64,000 nt of DNA from Chloroflexi bacterium TSY (GCA_019217005.1 JAHBNG010000016.1:62001-126000), one strand, 5' to 3'. Shown: positions 48,104 through 59,002, counted from the stretch's first letter. A program made the numbers and translations. The notes: generated by a model from the letters alone, not told the origin.

Positions 48104-51100
48104 CTATTCGAGATTGTTCACATCAATCTCTTCCGATGCATCGTCTTCCTCAAACATCTGGAAGTTGAGTTCGATCTCATCGTTATCGTCATCGTCAGAC
48201 GACGTTGTGACATTCGTTCCCAACGGCTCCATGCCAAGTTCCGCAACGCCCGATAACTCACTCAGGTCGATATCGGCAAAATCCAAATCCTCCATTTCCA
48301 GTTCGCCTAGCTCTTCAGGAAGATCCAGATCTTCGACCAAGTCAACTTCGGCCTCTCTAAGTTCAGCAGCCCGGCGTAGGCGTGCTTGGAAACCTGTTCC
48401 GACCGGAATCAGCTTACCGATAATCACGTTCTCCTTTAAACCGCGTAGATCATCCTTCAGACCTCTCGTTGCTGCATCGGTCAAGACACGAGTTGTCTCT
48501 TGGAAGCTGGCCGCAGCGAGGAAGCTTTCTGTGTTGAGAGCTGCTTTGGTTAAGCCCAAGACAACTGGCTCAGCACGTGCAGGCTTTCCGCCTTTATCTA
48601 CGACAACATTGTTGATATCTTCGAAATGGAAGCGATCGATCAATTCACCAGGTAGCAATTCGGTATCACCTGTAGCACGAATCATCACGCGACGCAATAG
48701 CTGGCGGAGAACAACCTCGATATGTTTGTCATGAATCCCCACACCCTGACTTTGGTACACTTTTTGTACCTCACCAAGTAGGTAGAGCTGGCATGCTTCG
48801 CGTCCTTGAATTCGCAAGATTTCTTTGGGGTTCTTTGCACCCTCTGTCAACTGTTGCCCGGCATACACAGGGTCACCTTTATCAACACGGAGGCGAGCAT
48901 TGGCGGGCACTTCCGTTTCCCAGATGTCCGTATCTTCACGGCGAATCGTGGCTCGAACATTTCCTTCATCCGTCAATTCCGGATAAATCTCTCCGTCCAT
49001 TCCTGCTAAAATAGTGAGTTCTTCGCCTTCATCGCCAGTCTTCCGTGCAATCACAGTGTCTTCCTGGACTCGATCACCTTCAGAGATAAGTACCTCGTAT
49101 CCCACGGGAATTTCGACATCGCGCTTCTTCAATTCTGTTCGACTAACCTTGAGTAAACGCAGTTCCCCTTCCCAATAGATGTCGACGTTACCTTCAATCT
49201 CGCTAATGATCGCTTCACCCTTTGGATTACGGGCTTCGAACAGTTCTTCCACACGCGGCAGACCTTGTGTAATATCGTCACTACCTGCAACACCGCCCGT
49301 GTGGAATGTACGAAGGGTTAGCTGCGTTCCGGGTTCACCAATCGATTGTGCAGCAATGATGCCAACCGCTTCACCCATGCCAACTTGGCCACCACGCGCC
49401 AAGTCTTCACCGTAGCAACGTTCGCAAATCCCAAAGCGTGACTCACAGGAAAGAGGGCTTCGCACATATGCTTTTTCGATGCCGTGACGTTCGATAGCCG
49501 AAACAGCGGCCTCATTCAAGAGATCATTTCGCTCGAGCAAAGGCTCACCACTCTCTGGATCACTGATATTGCCTGCCAAATAACGACCGCGGATCCGGTC
49601 GATGAGCGTTTGTCCCATCTCTTGCGCTTCATCTTCCGTGATCCAAATACCCGAAAGCGTTCCACAATCATCGTTTGTGATAATCACATCCTGCGCTACA
49701 TCGACTAGACGACGGGTTAGATAGCCAGCATCTGCTGTACGTAGCGCTGTATCCGCCAAACCTTTCCGGGCGCCATGAGTACTCAAGAAATACTCTAATG
49801 CAGTCAGCCCTTCACGGAAGTTGGAGCGAATCGGTAATTCGATGATGCGCCCATTTGGATCGGCCATCAAACCGCGCATACCGGCTAATTGGCGAATTGT
49901 ATTGACACCACCTTTGGTTGCGCCAGCTTGTGCCATTGCACCAAGCCCATCTATTGGATTTAGCTTCTCTTTAACTGCCTCGGTTAACTCTTCTGTGGCA
50001 TGGGTCCACAATTCGACTTTTTTGTTGTAAAGTTCCTCTTCTGTAATCAGACCACGACGATATTGCTGGTCCGCTCGTTCCACTTCTTGATTCGTGCGCT
50101 CCAAAATCTCACCCTTCACTTCAGGGACGTGGATATCGCTCACAGCAATTGTGATACCTGATAGCGTGGCATATCGGAACCCAAGATCCTTAATGTTATC
50201 CACAACATCGGCAGTGACCTCACGGCTCAGATGCTTGTAGCAGCGTTCAATGACTTTGTCAACACCTTTTCGGTCGAGCGCTTCGTTGACAAACCATAGC
50301 TCCTCTGGTAGCGCACGGTTAAAGATGATACGACCCATGGTGGTGCGCATGATACGCTCCATGGGCCAACTCGCACCAAGAAGTCCCAAAAAACGTAGAG
50401 CATCACGCAGTTCGTCCATTGCTGCCCGTCCAAAGCCTGCAATGGCGTCAATCATTTTGTATTCGCCACGAATGTAGAGATCCATCACCTCACCGATGGT
50501 CTCGACACCATGATCATTTAGTGTCTCCAAGACCCGTTCGCTCAAGCCCAATTCTTCGATTGAGGTGGTGTCAAACCGAGTTGTAAAACGGACTCTAATC
50601 GGCTGATGCAGATTCACAATCCCCATGTTATAGGCATATTCGGCTTCATCCATACTGCTAAATGTAGGCAATCGTTCTTCTGCCTTTGAAGATGTACTGC
50701 CATTTGCATGACCGTTTGTAGTTGTGCCATTCTGATGGGTTCCATTCAGGCTAACATTCATCAGCGGGCTACTGTATTCAAGGGTCAAGTAGTAAACACC
50801 CATCACCATATCTTTGGATGGGCCCACAATTGGTTCCCCACTGCTGGGTTTCAACAGGTTTCGACTCGACAGCATCAACGTGCGCGCTTCTTCAACAGCT
50901 TGATCGCTCAATGGAACGTGAACAGCCATTTGGTCGCCGTCAAAGTCAGCATTGAATGCCGCACAAGTTAGCGGATGCAGTTGTATAGCACTCCCTTCAA
51001 TCAGCACAACTTCAAACGCTTGGATACCCAAACGATGTAGAGTTGGAGCACGGTTTAGCAAAACCGGACGTTCTTTGCAAATCTCTTCTAAAACGTCCCA

Positions 51101-52825
51101 GACTTCAGAACTCTGTCGATCGACCATCCGCTTAGCGCTCTTGATGTTGTGGGCATAGTTGTATTCAACCAAGCGCCGCATGACAAATGGCTTAAATAGC
51201 TCAAGGGCCATCTTTTTTGGTAGGCCGCATTGATGAAGTTTGAGCGTCGGGCCAATCACAATCACGGATCGACCAGAGTAATCAACGCGCTTACCGAGGA
51301 GGTTTCGTCGAAAACGTCCTTGTTTACCTTTGAGCATATCGCTCAAACTCTTTAGTTTACGCTTTCCGCTGCGGCTGACTGCCCGTCCACGGCGACCATT
51401 ATCGACTAAGCTATCAACAGCCTCTTGGAGCATACGCTTTTCGTTGCGTACAATGACGTCTGGCGCACCTAATTCCATGAGACGCTTGAGACGATTGTTT
51501 CGGTTGATCACACGTCGATAGAGATCGTTCAAATCGCTTGTTGCGAAACGACCGCCATCCAGTTGCACCATTGGGCGCAGATCGGGTGGAATGACAGGTA
51601 GGGCCGTCAGAATCATCCATTCAGGACGATTTCCACTTTTGCGGAAATTTTCAACAACGCGTAAACGTTTTGCTGCCTTTTTGCGTCGTTGTTTACTACG
51701 TGTTGTGCGAATTTCTTTTCGGAGTTCTTTGGCTAGCTTATCCAGATCCTCTTTTGCAACAATATCACGAATTGCTTCGGCACCCATACCAGCTGAAAAT
51801 ACATTGCCCCAGCGGTCAGCCAACTCGCGGTACCGGGTCTCTGTCAACAACGTTTTTTCTTCCAACGTTTTCAGGTCTTCTAAATCAGCTTCCATCTGGA
51901 CGCGTAATTGTTCTTTGCGCCCTTCAATGGTCCCGCGTAATTCCTCGAGCTTTGCACCAATATCACTTCGTACATGATCGCGTTTGGCCGACATTAGCAG
52001 ACGGATGTCGGCCTTCTCTTCATCAGATTCTTGCTGTAGACCATTGAGTTTTTCTTGGACCAATGTGTTGACAAGAGATTCATGATCAGCTGAGACGATC
52101 TCGCTTGCGCTGATGACAATCTGATCTGCCCAATCAAACTCTTTATCCTCCTCCGCCTTTTTCCCAATACGATTCTGGATCCAGATTTGGAGAGCCTGAG
52201 CTTGGCTAATTACCTCAGAGGAATCGCTCGTAATGCGTTCATCCAAAGACGAAACTTCCTGCTCTTCTTCTTCATCGATCTCGACCAGGCTCTGTTCAAG
52301 CATTGTTTCCAACTCATCAACCTGATCCTGAATCTCGCCATCAATGCGTGACAGTCTCATCTCAAGCTCGCGCTCTGCCCGTTGAATCGCCCGACCACGT
52401 GCATCTTCGTTTACATTTGAAATAATATATTGAGCAAAGTAAAGCACCCGTTCTAGATGACGCGGACTAATGTTGAGCAAGAGACCTAAGCGACTGGGAA
52501 CGCCCTTTACATACCAAATATGGCTAACGGGAGAAGCCAACTCAATATGTCCCATCCGTTCCCGACGGACGCGACTCGGGGCGACTTCAACACCACATTT
52601 ATCACAGACAATGCCTTTATAGCGTACGCGTTTATATTTACCACAAGCACACTCCCAATCCTTTTGTGGACCAAAAGTGCGTTCGCAGAAGAGACCATCG
52701 CGTTCTGGACGGAGTGTACGGTAATTGATGGTCTCTGGTTTGGTTACTTCGCCATAACTCCATTCGCGGATATTTTCTGGAGATGCAAGCGCGATGCGAA
52801 TTGCATCAAAATTTTGGACTTCCAT
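48104..52825 (-). CDS. rpoC: DNA-directed RNA polymerase subunit beta'
   Basis: The 1,573-aa subunit starts at ATG 52825, behind GGAGA. The first zinc site is [20 protein letters not shown] long charged coiled-coil insertion lies at about 150-340 before [12 protein letters not shown]. The lid/rudder and clamp segments follow. The catalytic loop [16 protein letters not shown] holds the Mg2+ triad. After an Asn/Gly/Thr-rich linker ([17 protein letters not shown]), residues about 755-816 resemble an alpha-CTD helix-hairpin-helix ([40 protein letters not shown]). The trigger loop region and second zinc site [11 protein letters not shown] are present. The C-terminus is acidic. It lies 263 bp after rpoB, an unusually long gap. 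Confidence 0.97.
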   Translation of the reverse strand: MEVQNFDAIRIALASPENIREWSYGEVTKPETINYRTLRPERDGLFCERTFGPQKDWECACGKYKRVRYKGIVCDKCGVEVAPSRVRRERMGHIELASPVSHIWYVKGVPSRLGLLLNISPRHLERVLYFAQYIISNVNEDARGRAIQRAERELEMRLSRIDGEIQDQVDELETMLEQSLVEIDEEEEQEVSSLDERITSDSSEVISQAQALQIWIQNRIGKKAEEDKEFDWADQIVISASEIVSADHESLVNTLVQEKLNGLQQESDEEKADIRLLMSAKRDHVRSDIGAKLEELRGTIEGRKEQLRVQMEADLEDLKTLEEKTLLTETRYRELADRWGNVFSAGMGAEAIRDIVAKEDLDKLAKELRKEIRTTRSKQRRKKAAKRLRVVENFRKSGNRPEWMILTALPVIPPDLRPMVQLDGGRFATSDLNDLYRRVINRNNRLKRLMELGAPDVIVRNEKRMLQEAVDSLVDNGRRGRAVSRSGKRKLKSLSDMLKGKQGRFRRNLLGKRVDYSGRSVIVIGPTLKLHQCGLPKKMALELFKPFVMRRLVEYNYAHNIKSAKRMVDRQSSEVWDVLEEICKERPVLLNRAPTLHRLGIQAFEVVLIEGSAIQLHPLTCAAFNADFDGDQMAVHVPLSDQAVEEARTLMLSSRNLLKPSSGEPIVGPSKDMVMGVYYLTLEYSSPLMNVSLNGTHQNGTTTNGHANGSTSSKAEERLPTFSSMDEAEYAYNMGIVNLHQPIRVRFTTRFDTTSIEELGLSERVLETLNDHGVETIGEVMDLYIRGEYKMIDAIAGFGRAAMDELRDALRFLGLLGASWPMERIMRTTMGRIIFNRALPEELWFVNEALDRKGVDKVIERCYKHLSREVTADVVDNIKDLGFRYATLSGITIAVSDIHVPEVKGEILERTNQEVERADQQYRRGLITEEELYNKKVELWTHATEELTEAVKEKLNPIDGLGAMAQAGATKGGVNTIRQLAGMRGLMADPNGRIIELPIRSNFREGLTALEYFLSTHGARKGLADTALRTADAGYLTRRLVDVAQDVIITNDDCGTLSGIWITEDEAQEMGQTLIDRIRGRYLAGNISDPESGEPLLERNDLLNEAAVSAIERHGIEKAYVRSPLSCESRFGICERCYGEDLARGGQVGMGEAVGIIAAQSIGEPGTQLTLRTFHTGGVAGSDDITQGLPRVEELFEARNPKGEAIISEIEGNVDIYWEGELRLLKVSRTELKKRDVEIPVGYEVLISEGDRVQEDTVIARKTGDEGEELTILAGMDGEIYPELTDEGNVRATIRREDTDIWETEVPANARLRVDKGDPVYAGQQLTEGAKNPKEILRIQGREACQLYLLGEVQKVYQSQGVGIHDKHIEVVLRQLLRRVMIRATGDTELLPGELIDRFHFEDINNVVVDKGGKPARAEPVVLGLTKAALNTESFLAAASFQETTRVLTDAATRGLKDDLRGLKENVIIGKLIPVGTGFQARLRRAAELREAEVDLVEDLDLPEELGELEMEDLDFADIDLSELSGVAELGMEPLGTNVTTSSDDDDNDEIELNFQMFEEDDASEEIDVNNLE

Positions 52826-52993
52826 AAATAAGCTTATCTCCTTATGATTCCCAGAAATGTTTCAATCGGCTCCTTGAGCAGAGAGCAGGGTCGAAGATTT
52901 CTGGGTGAGAATATCGATAAGTCACTTAAACGTCATACGTTGCTCAGATAATAACAATTACCAAAGGAATAACCGACACCGGATTCATATGGC

Positions 52994-53069
52994 TGTGTAC
53001 CACAAAGTGTCTAAATGGAGACCTCTCAGTCAGAAAACCTACTCCATTTACACACTTTGGGACACACCG
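52994..53069. repeat. 75-bp imperfect inverted repeat, copy 2 (between rpoB and rpoC)
   Basis: The ends are TGTGTACCACAAAGTGTCTA and TTTACACACTTTGGGACACA; the centre CTCAGTCAGAAAACC matches copy 1 at 25877-25951. It would form a strong hairpin in the rpoBC transcript. Confidence 0.78.
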
Positions 53070-53088
53070 TCGATCATGTGACGGTTGA

Positions 53089-56000
53089 TTACTCGTTACT
53101 GCGACTCATGGGACTTGGCACATTAAGGCTAAAGCCCAACTTGGGTAAGCGTTCCTCGGTCTCTTCCTTGCCAAACTGGACCACCTCATTTTTCTCGTTA
53201 ATGACTTCAACAGACAAGGCAAGGCTTTGTAATTCTTTCACCAGGACACGGAAGCTTTCCGGAACACCAGGACTCTGAATTTCTTCGCCCTTTACAATCG
53301 ATTCGTAAGTTTTTACACGCCCACTTACATCATCAGATTTAACAGTTAACATCTCTTGGAGCGTATAGGCCGCGCCGTAGGCTTCTAACGCCCATACCTC
53401 CATTTCGCCAAAGCGTTGTCCACCAAACTGTGCCTTACCACCCAGTGGCTGTTGTGTCACGAGACTGTATGGTCCCGTACTACGTGCATGGACCTTATCT
53501 TCTACCAAGTGATGCAATTTGAGCATCTGTACCATGCCCACAGTTACTGGCGAATCATAAGGCTCACCTGTTTTGCCGTCGTAGAGTTTTTGTTTACCGG
53601 TTGTCGGTGAAGGCCAGCTTAGCTCGCTACTTAAACTATTCGCTATTTCTTCCAGTTCTGCACTGTCTAATCCACGTAACTCTTCCCGCGAAAAATCCTC
53701 ACTGTAGAAGAAGATCCACTCACGATACGAAACGTCAATTGAAAGCTGATTTGCCTCTTTCGTTGTCCGTCGTGAGTCATACGCTGTCCCCATGAGGGCT
53801 TCTGGTTCGTAACCCAATTCTCGTAGCCATTCACTCAAGCAAGCATGACGTGCGTAGGCAGGATCTTTATCAATACGCTCTGGATCATACCCTAGGGGCT
53901 CTAGCCAGTCGATCAAGTAAATCAAACGTGCGTCATCGTCATCCAGAATCTCTTCGTCAACTATTTCTTCTTCGTGAATCAAAGCCCAGGCGCGTTGGGT
54001 TGCTTCAAGCCATGCTCGATCAACTAGCCAGGAGCGAGCCAGTTCAGCAGCGATCTCATCCTCTTTGGCCCCATCGAATACGGGTGTTTCGGCTTGGAAA
54101 TTGAGGCGATTCGCAGCCCAACCTAGATGACATTCTAATACCTGACCGATATTCATACGTCCAGGAACACCTAAGGGATTTAAGATGATGTCGACAGGCG
54201 TACCATCTTCCAAAAAGGGCATATCCTCGACCGGCACTACCTTTGAAATTACGCCCTTGTTTCCATGTCGCCCAGCCATCTTATCACCCTCCGTCAGACG
54301 GCGACGTTGAGCAATGCTGACCCGTACGATCTTTTCTACCCCCGCTGCCAAATCGCGATATTCTTCCCGATCCAGCACTTTTACATCGACGACTTTTCCT
54401 CGTGCACCGTGTGGCAATTTAAGCGAACTATCCTTCACTTCGCGTGCCTTTTCGCCAAAGATCGCACGTAATAATTTCTCTTCCGGTGTCAATTCAGTTT
54501 CACCTTTAGGCGTAATTTTTCCAACGAGAATATCACCAGGAGAGACTTCTGCTCCGATGCGAATAATGCCATCTTCATCTAGATCTTTGAGTGCATCCTC
54601 GCCAACATTAGGAATATCGCGTGTAATCTCTTCCGGACCTAATTTCGTCTCCCGGGCATCGACTTCGTATTTCTCAATATGTAACGAGGTGTACTTATCG
54701 TCTTGCACCAACTTTTCGCTGACCAGGATCGCATCTTCAAAGTTGCCTCCTTCCCAGCTCATATATGCAACTAAGACGTTCTGGCCCAACGCGAGTTCCC
54801 CATTCTCAGTGCTAGAACTATCAGCGAGGACTGTTCCACGTTCGACGTGTTCCCCTTTGATGACGATTGGACGCTGATCAATACAGGTGCTCTGATTACT
54901 GCGATTATATTTCCGCAACGGATAAGGACGACGTGTACCGTCTTGCTCTTGAACAACAACTTCAGCGCTTGTTACACTCACCACTTCGCCAGACTGACGT
55001 GCAACCAATGCTTGACCTGAATCAATTGCTGCTTGATATTCCATTCCCGTTCCCACAATCGGTGAATCTGGTTTGACTAGAGGAACGGCTTGCCGTTGCA
55101 TGTTGGACCCCATCAAGGCACGGTTCGCATCGTCATGTTCGAGAAATGGAATCAACGCAGCAGAAACACCCACAATTTGCTTTGGTGAAACGTCCATATA
55201 CCGAATCTGATTTGCCTGTGCAAACTCAAAATTCTTTGAGCGTCTTGCAGACGGTCGTGGGTTTTGAAATTCACCAACGGCATTCAAAGCAGATGAGGCT
55301 TGCGCAATTGAAGCCTGCTCTTCTTCGTCCGCTGTCAGGTAGACGACTTCCTGGCTGGCAAATGGTTTGACCCGCACGGCGCCAATATCAGGAGTTTCAC
55401 TGATACTTTGGGCCAATTCAGGATCGATCATTGTACCACTTTCGGCGATCAGATCATCTGTTTCTGGATCCATCAAGTCTGCAGCTAGAATGCGATTGTT
55501 CAACGCTTCAACAGTTGGTTCGACCTCAGTATAGACTCGGCGGTAAGGGGTCTCAATAAAACCGAAGCCATTCACCCGCCCATATGAAGCCATAGAGCCA
55601 ATCAAGCCAATGTTAGGACCTTCTGGCGTTTCAATTGGACAGATGCGCCCGTAGTGACTGTGATGAACATCGCGCACGTCAAAACCCGCTCGTTCACGTC
55701 GAAGCCCACCCGGCCCTAAAGCGCTCAGACGGCGTTTATGCGTTAGTTCTGCCAGAGGATTTGTCTGGTCCATAAATTGGCTGAGCTGACTACCACCAAA
55801 GAATTCACGTGTCGCGGCCACAACAGGACGAATGTTGATCAGACCAAGAGGCGTCACCTGTTCTGGATCACGAATTGACATTCGTTCACGAACAACGCGC
55901 TCCATGCGCAGTAACCCGATGCGCAATTGATTTTGAATCAGTTCGCCAACCGTCCTGACCCGACGATTTCCAAGATGGTCAATATCTGTCTTGCCAGCCG

Positions 56001-57012
56001 AACCATTATTGATGTTGATGATGTAACGGATGACTGCCACAAGATCTTCAGTTGTCAAGACTCTTGTCTCTAAAGCAGTGTCCAAACCCAACGCTCTATT
56101 TAACTTATAGCGCCCCACGCGGCCTAAATCGTAGCGTCGTGGGGTGAAAAGCAGGTTTTGTACAAAATTACGGGCATTGTCCAGTGTAGGTGGATCGCCA
56201 GGACGTAGTTTTTTGTAGAATTCCAGCAAAGCATCATCAACGCCCTTCTCTGAGTTATCTGTTGGATTGCTGGTCGTATCGCGCTCTAGGGTGGATTCGA
56301 TAAAGGGATGGTCATAGTCTGTATCCACATCCTGAAAGAGATCGCGAATCTCGTCATCCGTACCGAAACCGACTGCACGTAAAAGAATTGTTACAGGAAG
56401 CTTACGCTTACGATCTACTTTTACACTAATAATATCACGTTTGCTCGTCTCAAATTCGAGCCATGCACCACGAATGGGAATCAGTTTGCCGCCACCTAGT
56501 TCACGCCCTGTGCTGCGATCTTCTTCTACCGAAAAATAGACGCCAGGGGAACGCATTAACTGGCTAACCACGACACGTTCACTACCATTGATAATAAAGG
56601 TGGCAGATTCAGTCATGAGCGGAAAGTCTCCCATAAAGACTTCCTGTTCGCTGATTTCGCCCGTATCTTTATTGACGAGCCGAATTTTTACCCATAGTGG
56701 TGCCGAATAGGTGATATCACGTTCTCTGCATTCATCTTCCGGGTATTTCGGTTCGCCAAAATAGAAATCGCCGAAATGCAACTCTAAATTCTTGTTGAAG
56801 CTGACAATCGGTGAAATCTCTTCAAACAACTCACGCAGCCCATCTGACTTAAACCAGTCAAAACTGCGCAACTGGACTTCTGTCAGACGCGGCAGATCCA
56901 AGACCGCTGGCGTTTGAGCGTAAGACTTGCGTGTTGTCCGTCTAGTACCCGAATGAGATAAGCTCTCGCTCAGATTTGTTCCATTTGTCGTACCATTCAA
57001 AAAATCATTCAT
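53089..57012 (-). CDS. rpoB: DNA-directed RNA polymerase subunit beta
   Basis: About 1,307 aa from ATG 57012, which has AAGGAG upstream; an upstream in-frame start at 57111 lies inside a leader hairpin. Conserved blocks include [20 protein letters not shown] and [12 protein letters not shown] (rifampicin region), [65 protein letters not shown] and [20 protein letters not shown]. Between [16 protein letters not shown] and [13 protein letters not shown] there is an insert of about 150 residues rich in acidic and aromatic side chains. It forms the core of RNA polymerase with RpoC, encoded next. The upstream neighbours are repeats, not ribosomal protein genes. Confidence 0.97.
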   Translation of the reverse strand: MNDFLNGTTNGTNLSESLSHSGTRRTTRKSYAQTPAVLDLPRLTEVQLRSFDWFKSDGLRELFEEISPIVSFNKNLELHFGDFYFGEPKYPEDECRERDITYSAPLWVKIRLVNKDTGEISEQEVFMGDFPLMTESATFIINGSERVVVSQLMRSPGVYFSVEEDRSTGRELGGGKLIPIRGAWLEFETSKRDIISVKVDRKRKLPVTILLRAVGFGTDDEIRDLFQDVDTDYDHPFIESTLERDTTSNPTDNSEKGVDDALLEFYKKLRPGDPPTLDNARNFVQNLLFTPRRYDLGRVGRYKLNRALGLDTALETRVLTTEDLVAVIRYIININNGSAGKTDIDHLGNRRVRTVGELIQNQLRIGLLRMERVVRERMSIRDPEQVTPLGLINIRPVVAATREFFGGSQLSQFMDQTNPLAELTHKRRLSALGPGGLRRERAGFDVRDVHHSHYGRICPIETPEGPNIGLIGSMASYGRVNGFGFIETPYRRVYTEVEPTVEALNNRILAADLMDPETDDLIAESGTMIDPELAQSISETPDIGAVRVKPFASQEVVYLTADEEEQASIAQASSALNAVGEFQNPRPSARRSKNFEFAQANQIRYMDVSPKQIVGVSAALIPFLEHDDANRALMGSNMQRQAVPLVKPDSPIVGTGMEYQAAIDSGQALVARQSGEVVSVTSAEVVVQEQDGTRRPYPLRKYNRSNQSTCIDQRPIVIKGEHVERGTVLADSSSTENGELALGQNVLVAYMSWEGGNFEDAILVSEKLVQDDKYTSLHIEKYEVDARETKLGPEEITRDIPNVGEDALKDLDEDGIIRIGAEVSPGDILVGKITPKGETELTPEEKLLRAIFGEKAREVKDSSLKLPHGARGKVVDVKVLDREEYRDLAAGVEKIVRVSIAQRRRLTEGDKMAGRHGNKGVISKVVPVEDMPFLEDGTPVDIILNPLGVPGRMNIGQVLECHLGWAANRLNFQAETPVFDGAKEDEIAAELARSWLVDRAWLEATQRAWALIHEEEIVDEEILDDDDARLIYLIDWLEPLGYDPERIDKDPAYARHACLSEWLRELGYEPEALMGTAYDSRRTTKEANQLSIDVSYREWIFFYSEDFSREELRGLDSAELEEIANSLSSELSWPSPTTGKQKLYDGKTGEPYDSPVTVGMVQMLKLHHLVEDKVHARSTGPYSLVTQQPLGGKAQFGGQRFGEMEVWALEAYGAAYTLQEMLTVKSDDVSGRVKTYESIVKGEEIQSPGVPESFRVLVKELQSLALSVEVINEKNEVVQFGKEETEERLPKLGFSLNVPSPMSRSNE

Positions 57013-57066
57013 ATAACACAGCTCCTTGGGACATTCAGCGGTGGAATTCCAAAAAACATAAATTCT

Positions 57067-57143
57067 CCATAGAAGCTTTGTGCTGTCTCCTTTGAATACG
57101 GAGCATAGCACTTAATATGGGACATAGCACAAAGCTTCTATGG
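57067..57143. promoter_or_regulatory. Leader hairpin of rpoB with 18-bp perfect arms
   Basis: CCATAGAAGCTTTGTGCT (57067-57084) is the exact reverse complement of 57126-57143, separated by 41 bp. It ends 55 bp upstream of the rpoB start, so it would lie in its 5' untranslated region. Within the loop the heptamer ATAGCAC recurs. It could be an attenuator, an RNase site or a mobile hairpin. Confidence 0.55.
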
Positions 57144-57250
57144 GTGAGCATAGTACGAGGAAGATTGTTTTGGCCCTTATTGCTTATCTACAAAGCTCTA
57201 ATATCGTTGCCTATATTGTCTATTTGCTCGATACACATATCAACTCTATA

Positions 57251-57636
57251 GACTCAGTAGATCCAAATTTGGCGTTTTTGGCGATTTTCAGTCGAGATTG
57301 CAGGGATTTTGGAGTCATTTATTCAGATTTCGGTTACAGAAAACAACCTATTTCATATCTGAAAATCGCCCAAATCTAGGGGTGGTTCATTTTAGCTGGA
57401 TAGATAGGTTTACACTTTTAGAAACAGAAAGAACGTTTATATTCTCTGATTTCGCCGGTTCTCAGAGAGAAAACGGTCTCATATAGATTTTTGTCTATAT
57501 ATCAAAAGTGTAAACCTAATTTTGAACCACCCCCAAATCTAACGCAAAAACTAGATATCGACCGGCAAATTTGTATTTATGTCAACTGTTTAGCCAGAAT
57601 TCTCTCTCAAAACCTGAAATTTGGATCTACTGAGAC
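57251..57636 (-). repeat. 223-bp repeat, third copy, carrying a MITE
   Basis: Without the 155-bp insertion and one CAAATCTA duplication it measures 223 bp, like the copy at 9459-9681, and is in the opposite orientation. The ends are GACTCAGTAGATCC and GGATCTACTGAGAC. TA precedes the left end, but TT follows the right end, so the duplication is not preserved here. Confidence 0.85.
57379..57533 (+). mobile_element. 155-bp MITE, copy 5 (diverged)
   Basis: Size and ends are as in the other copies, with about 30 interior differences. The perfect 8-bp duplication CAAATCTA lies at 57371-57378 and 57534-57541. It is the oldest-looking member by sequence divergence. Confidence 0.92.
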
Positions 57637-57960
57637 TTGAAGCCGATTTTCTCAGAGAAACATTTATGTAATGTTAAGCATACATTAGAGTTACTCCCAC
57701 AATCCGTCATCCATATTGGGGTCAAAACGAAATTCACTAGACCCAGTACCTACAAATGTGCGCAAATCAAAAAATTTCCGGCTAGCAATCGGCGACTTGC
57801 ACACATTTGGCGGACCTAAGAGCACAGTTCTGGCTAAATAGGTCTCAATTTTGGGAGCAATTCCTGTATCTACCAACCCTATAAAAACATGTGTCTTCTA
57901 CGGCTTCTGTGAGCTTTTCAGTAAGCTCGTGACCGAAAATGATGGATAAAATTACCTGTA

Positions 57961-58046
57961 CCTTAACGCGGTTTAAGGCACCAAAAAAATTCATAGCATC
58001 ATTCAGCTTCGCTGCCGACTTCATTACTATGAATCCTTGAGGTGCC
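57961..58046. other. Structured intergenic segment, candidate RNA or hairpin element
   Basis: CCTTAACGCGGTTTAAGG is self-complementary. It overlaps a larger nested stem in which GGCACC pairs with GGTGCC and TTCATAG with CTATGAA. The wider stretch 57637-58570 has no convincing protein gene. No match to tmRNA, RNase P or SRP RNA signatures was recognised. Confidence 0.35.
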
Positions 58047-58390
58047 TATCTGTGGCAAAAATCACAATTTTAAAGCACAACTTTCTAAGAAGAAAATATA
58101 TTGTAAAGATATCTTATCCTTTGAAGCAATCACACTGCTAACCACGCAAATTGGTCATCCCCAGGATGGCATGGGCGACAACCACAGCGTAACCTAGATA
58201 TTATAGCACCAGAGTTCTTTTTTGTCAATAGGCAATTTTTGTTTTTCCCCCACTTAATTTTTTGCTGTATCAATGAGTCTATTTAGTTTCGGCGCTCTGA
58301 ATACAGGCTGCCTATTCGCTATTTGCCACAATTAAAACTCTCCTGTGTGAATCTCTTCTGTGTAATATTCTTTCAGGTTCTTTAGGAACT

Positions 58391-58493
58391 CAGGGGGTTG
58401 ACAAAGAAGCGCGACCAACGTCCCGGAAGAAGTCAAGAACAACCTCGTTGACGAACTCATCTCTGACCTCTTCCGGGACGTTCAACCCCTCTG
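58391..58493. repeat. 103-bp double hairpin
   Basis: Outer arms GGGGTTGA/TCAACCCC and inner arms ACGTCCCGGAAGA/TCTTCCGGGACGT form a long stem with a GTCA/TGAC extension. It is non-coding and lies in the region before the mraZ promoter. It may be a mobile hairpin or terminator. Confidence 0.55.
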
Positions 58494-58570
58494 TTCCGGA
58501 CGAACCTCCTTTCATTCTGAGTAGAAGACTGATATCCCAATCGATATCCCAAATCACACTAGATTGGGAC

Positions 58571-58599
58571 TAGACAAGTAATACTTTTTACAGTATAAT
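58571..58599 (+). promoter_or_regulatory. Promoter of the mraZ (dcw) operon
   Basis: TAGACA (58571-58576) and a perfect TATAAT (58594-58599) are spaced by 17 bp. The position just before the MraZ boxes supports it. Confidence 0.75.
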
Positions 58600-58601
58600 G
58601 G

Positions 58602-58626
58602 TGGGGCAATGTGGGGTAAAGTGGTT
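58602..58626 (+). promoter_or_regulatory. MraZ operator: three repeats with 10-bp period
   Basis: TGGGG (58602), TGGGG (58612) and TGGTT (58622) are separated by 5-bp spacers (CAATG, TAAAG). MraZ is known to bind TGGG(N)-type repeats with this period next to its own promoter. The boxes start two bases after the -10 hexamer and would cover the transcription start, so autorepression is expected. Confidence 0.85.
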
Positions 58627-58822
58627 GATATACCCTGAATTGTGCCACTTTATTAATCAAATAGCAGTGATAATCTGTCCTAGAACATCCTTGTTGGGAT
58701 ATTTGGGAAACAAGGCGAATCACGAATGAAGTATTGAGGAGATCTCTATGCCGGCAGAGACAACTCTATACATTTGCATGATTTTATTTGAACTGTAACA
58801 CTGTGGGTTCGTCTGAATAGAG

Positions 58823-58906
58823 AAGCCACTTAAACTTCGTATATTCATAACGACATTTAGTCTGAACAATTTTGGAATGAATGTACGAAGTTTAAATGAT
58901 GTGGCT
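58823..58906. repeat. 84-bp inverted repeat (AGCCAC...GTGGCT)
   Basis: AGCCACTTAAACTTCGTA pairs with TACGAAGTTTAAATGATGTGGCT. Half copies lie at 19135-19165 and about 27236-27270. It lies in the mraZ leader. Confidence 0.7.
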
Positions 58907-58908
58907 AT

Positions 58909-58980
58909 AAGTGCTTATCAGAAAAGGTATTCTCACTCGAGACTCTGGTCAGACTCATAGCCACTTTTCGGATAGGCTCT
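58909..58980 (-). repeat. 78-bp inverted repeat, copy 8
   Basis: It runs from GTGCTTATCAGAAAAGG to CACTTTTCGGATAGGCT. It follows the 84-bp repeat directly and ends about 20 bp before mraZ. Confidence 0.75.
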
Positions 58981-59002
58981 AATAATTCGGACAAGATGAG
59001 TG

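Noticed and set aside
48114..48734. 206-aa plus-strand frame rich in Ser
   Set aside because: Antisense shadow of the acidic C-terminus of rpoC.
57691..57876. 61-aa minus-strand frame between repeats
   Set aside because: No ribosome site, family resemblance or neighbours; too short to support in a repeat-rich stretch.
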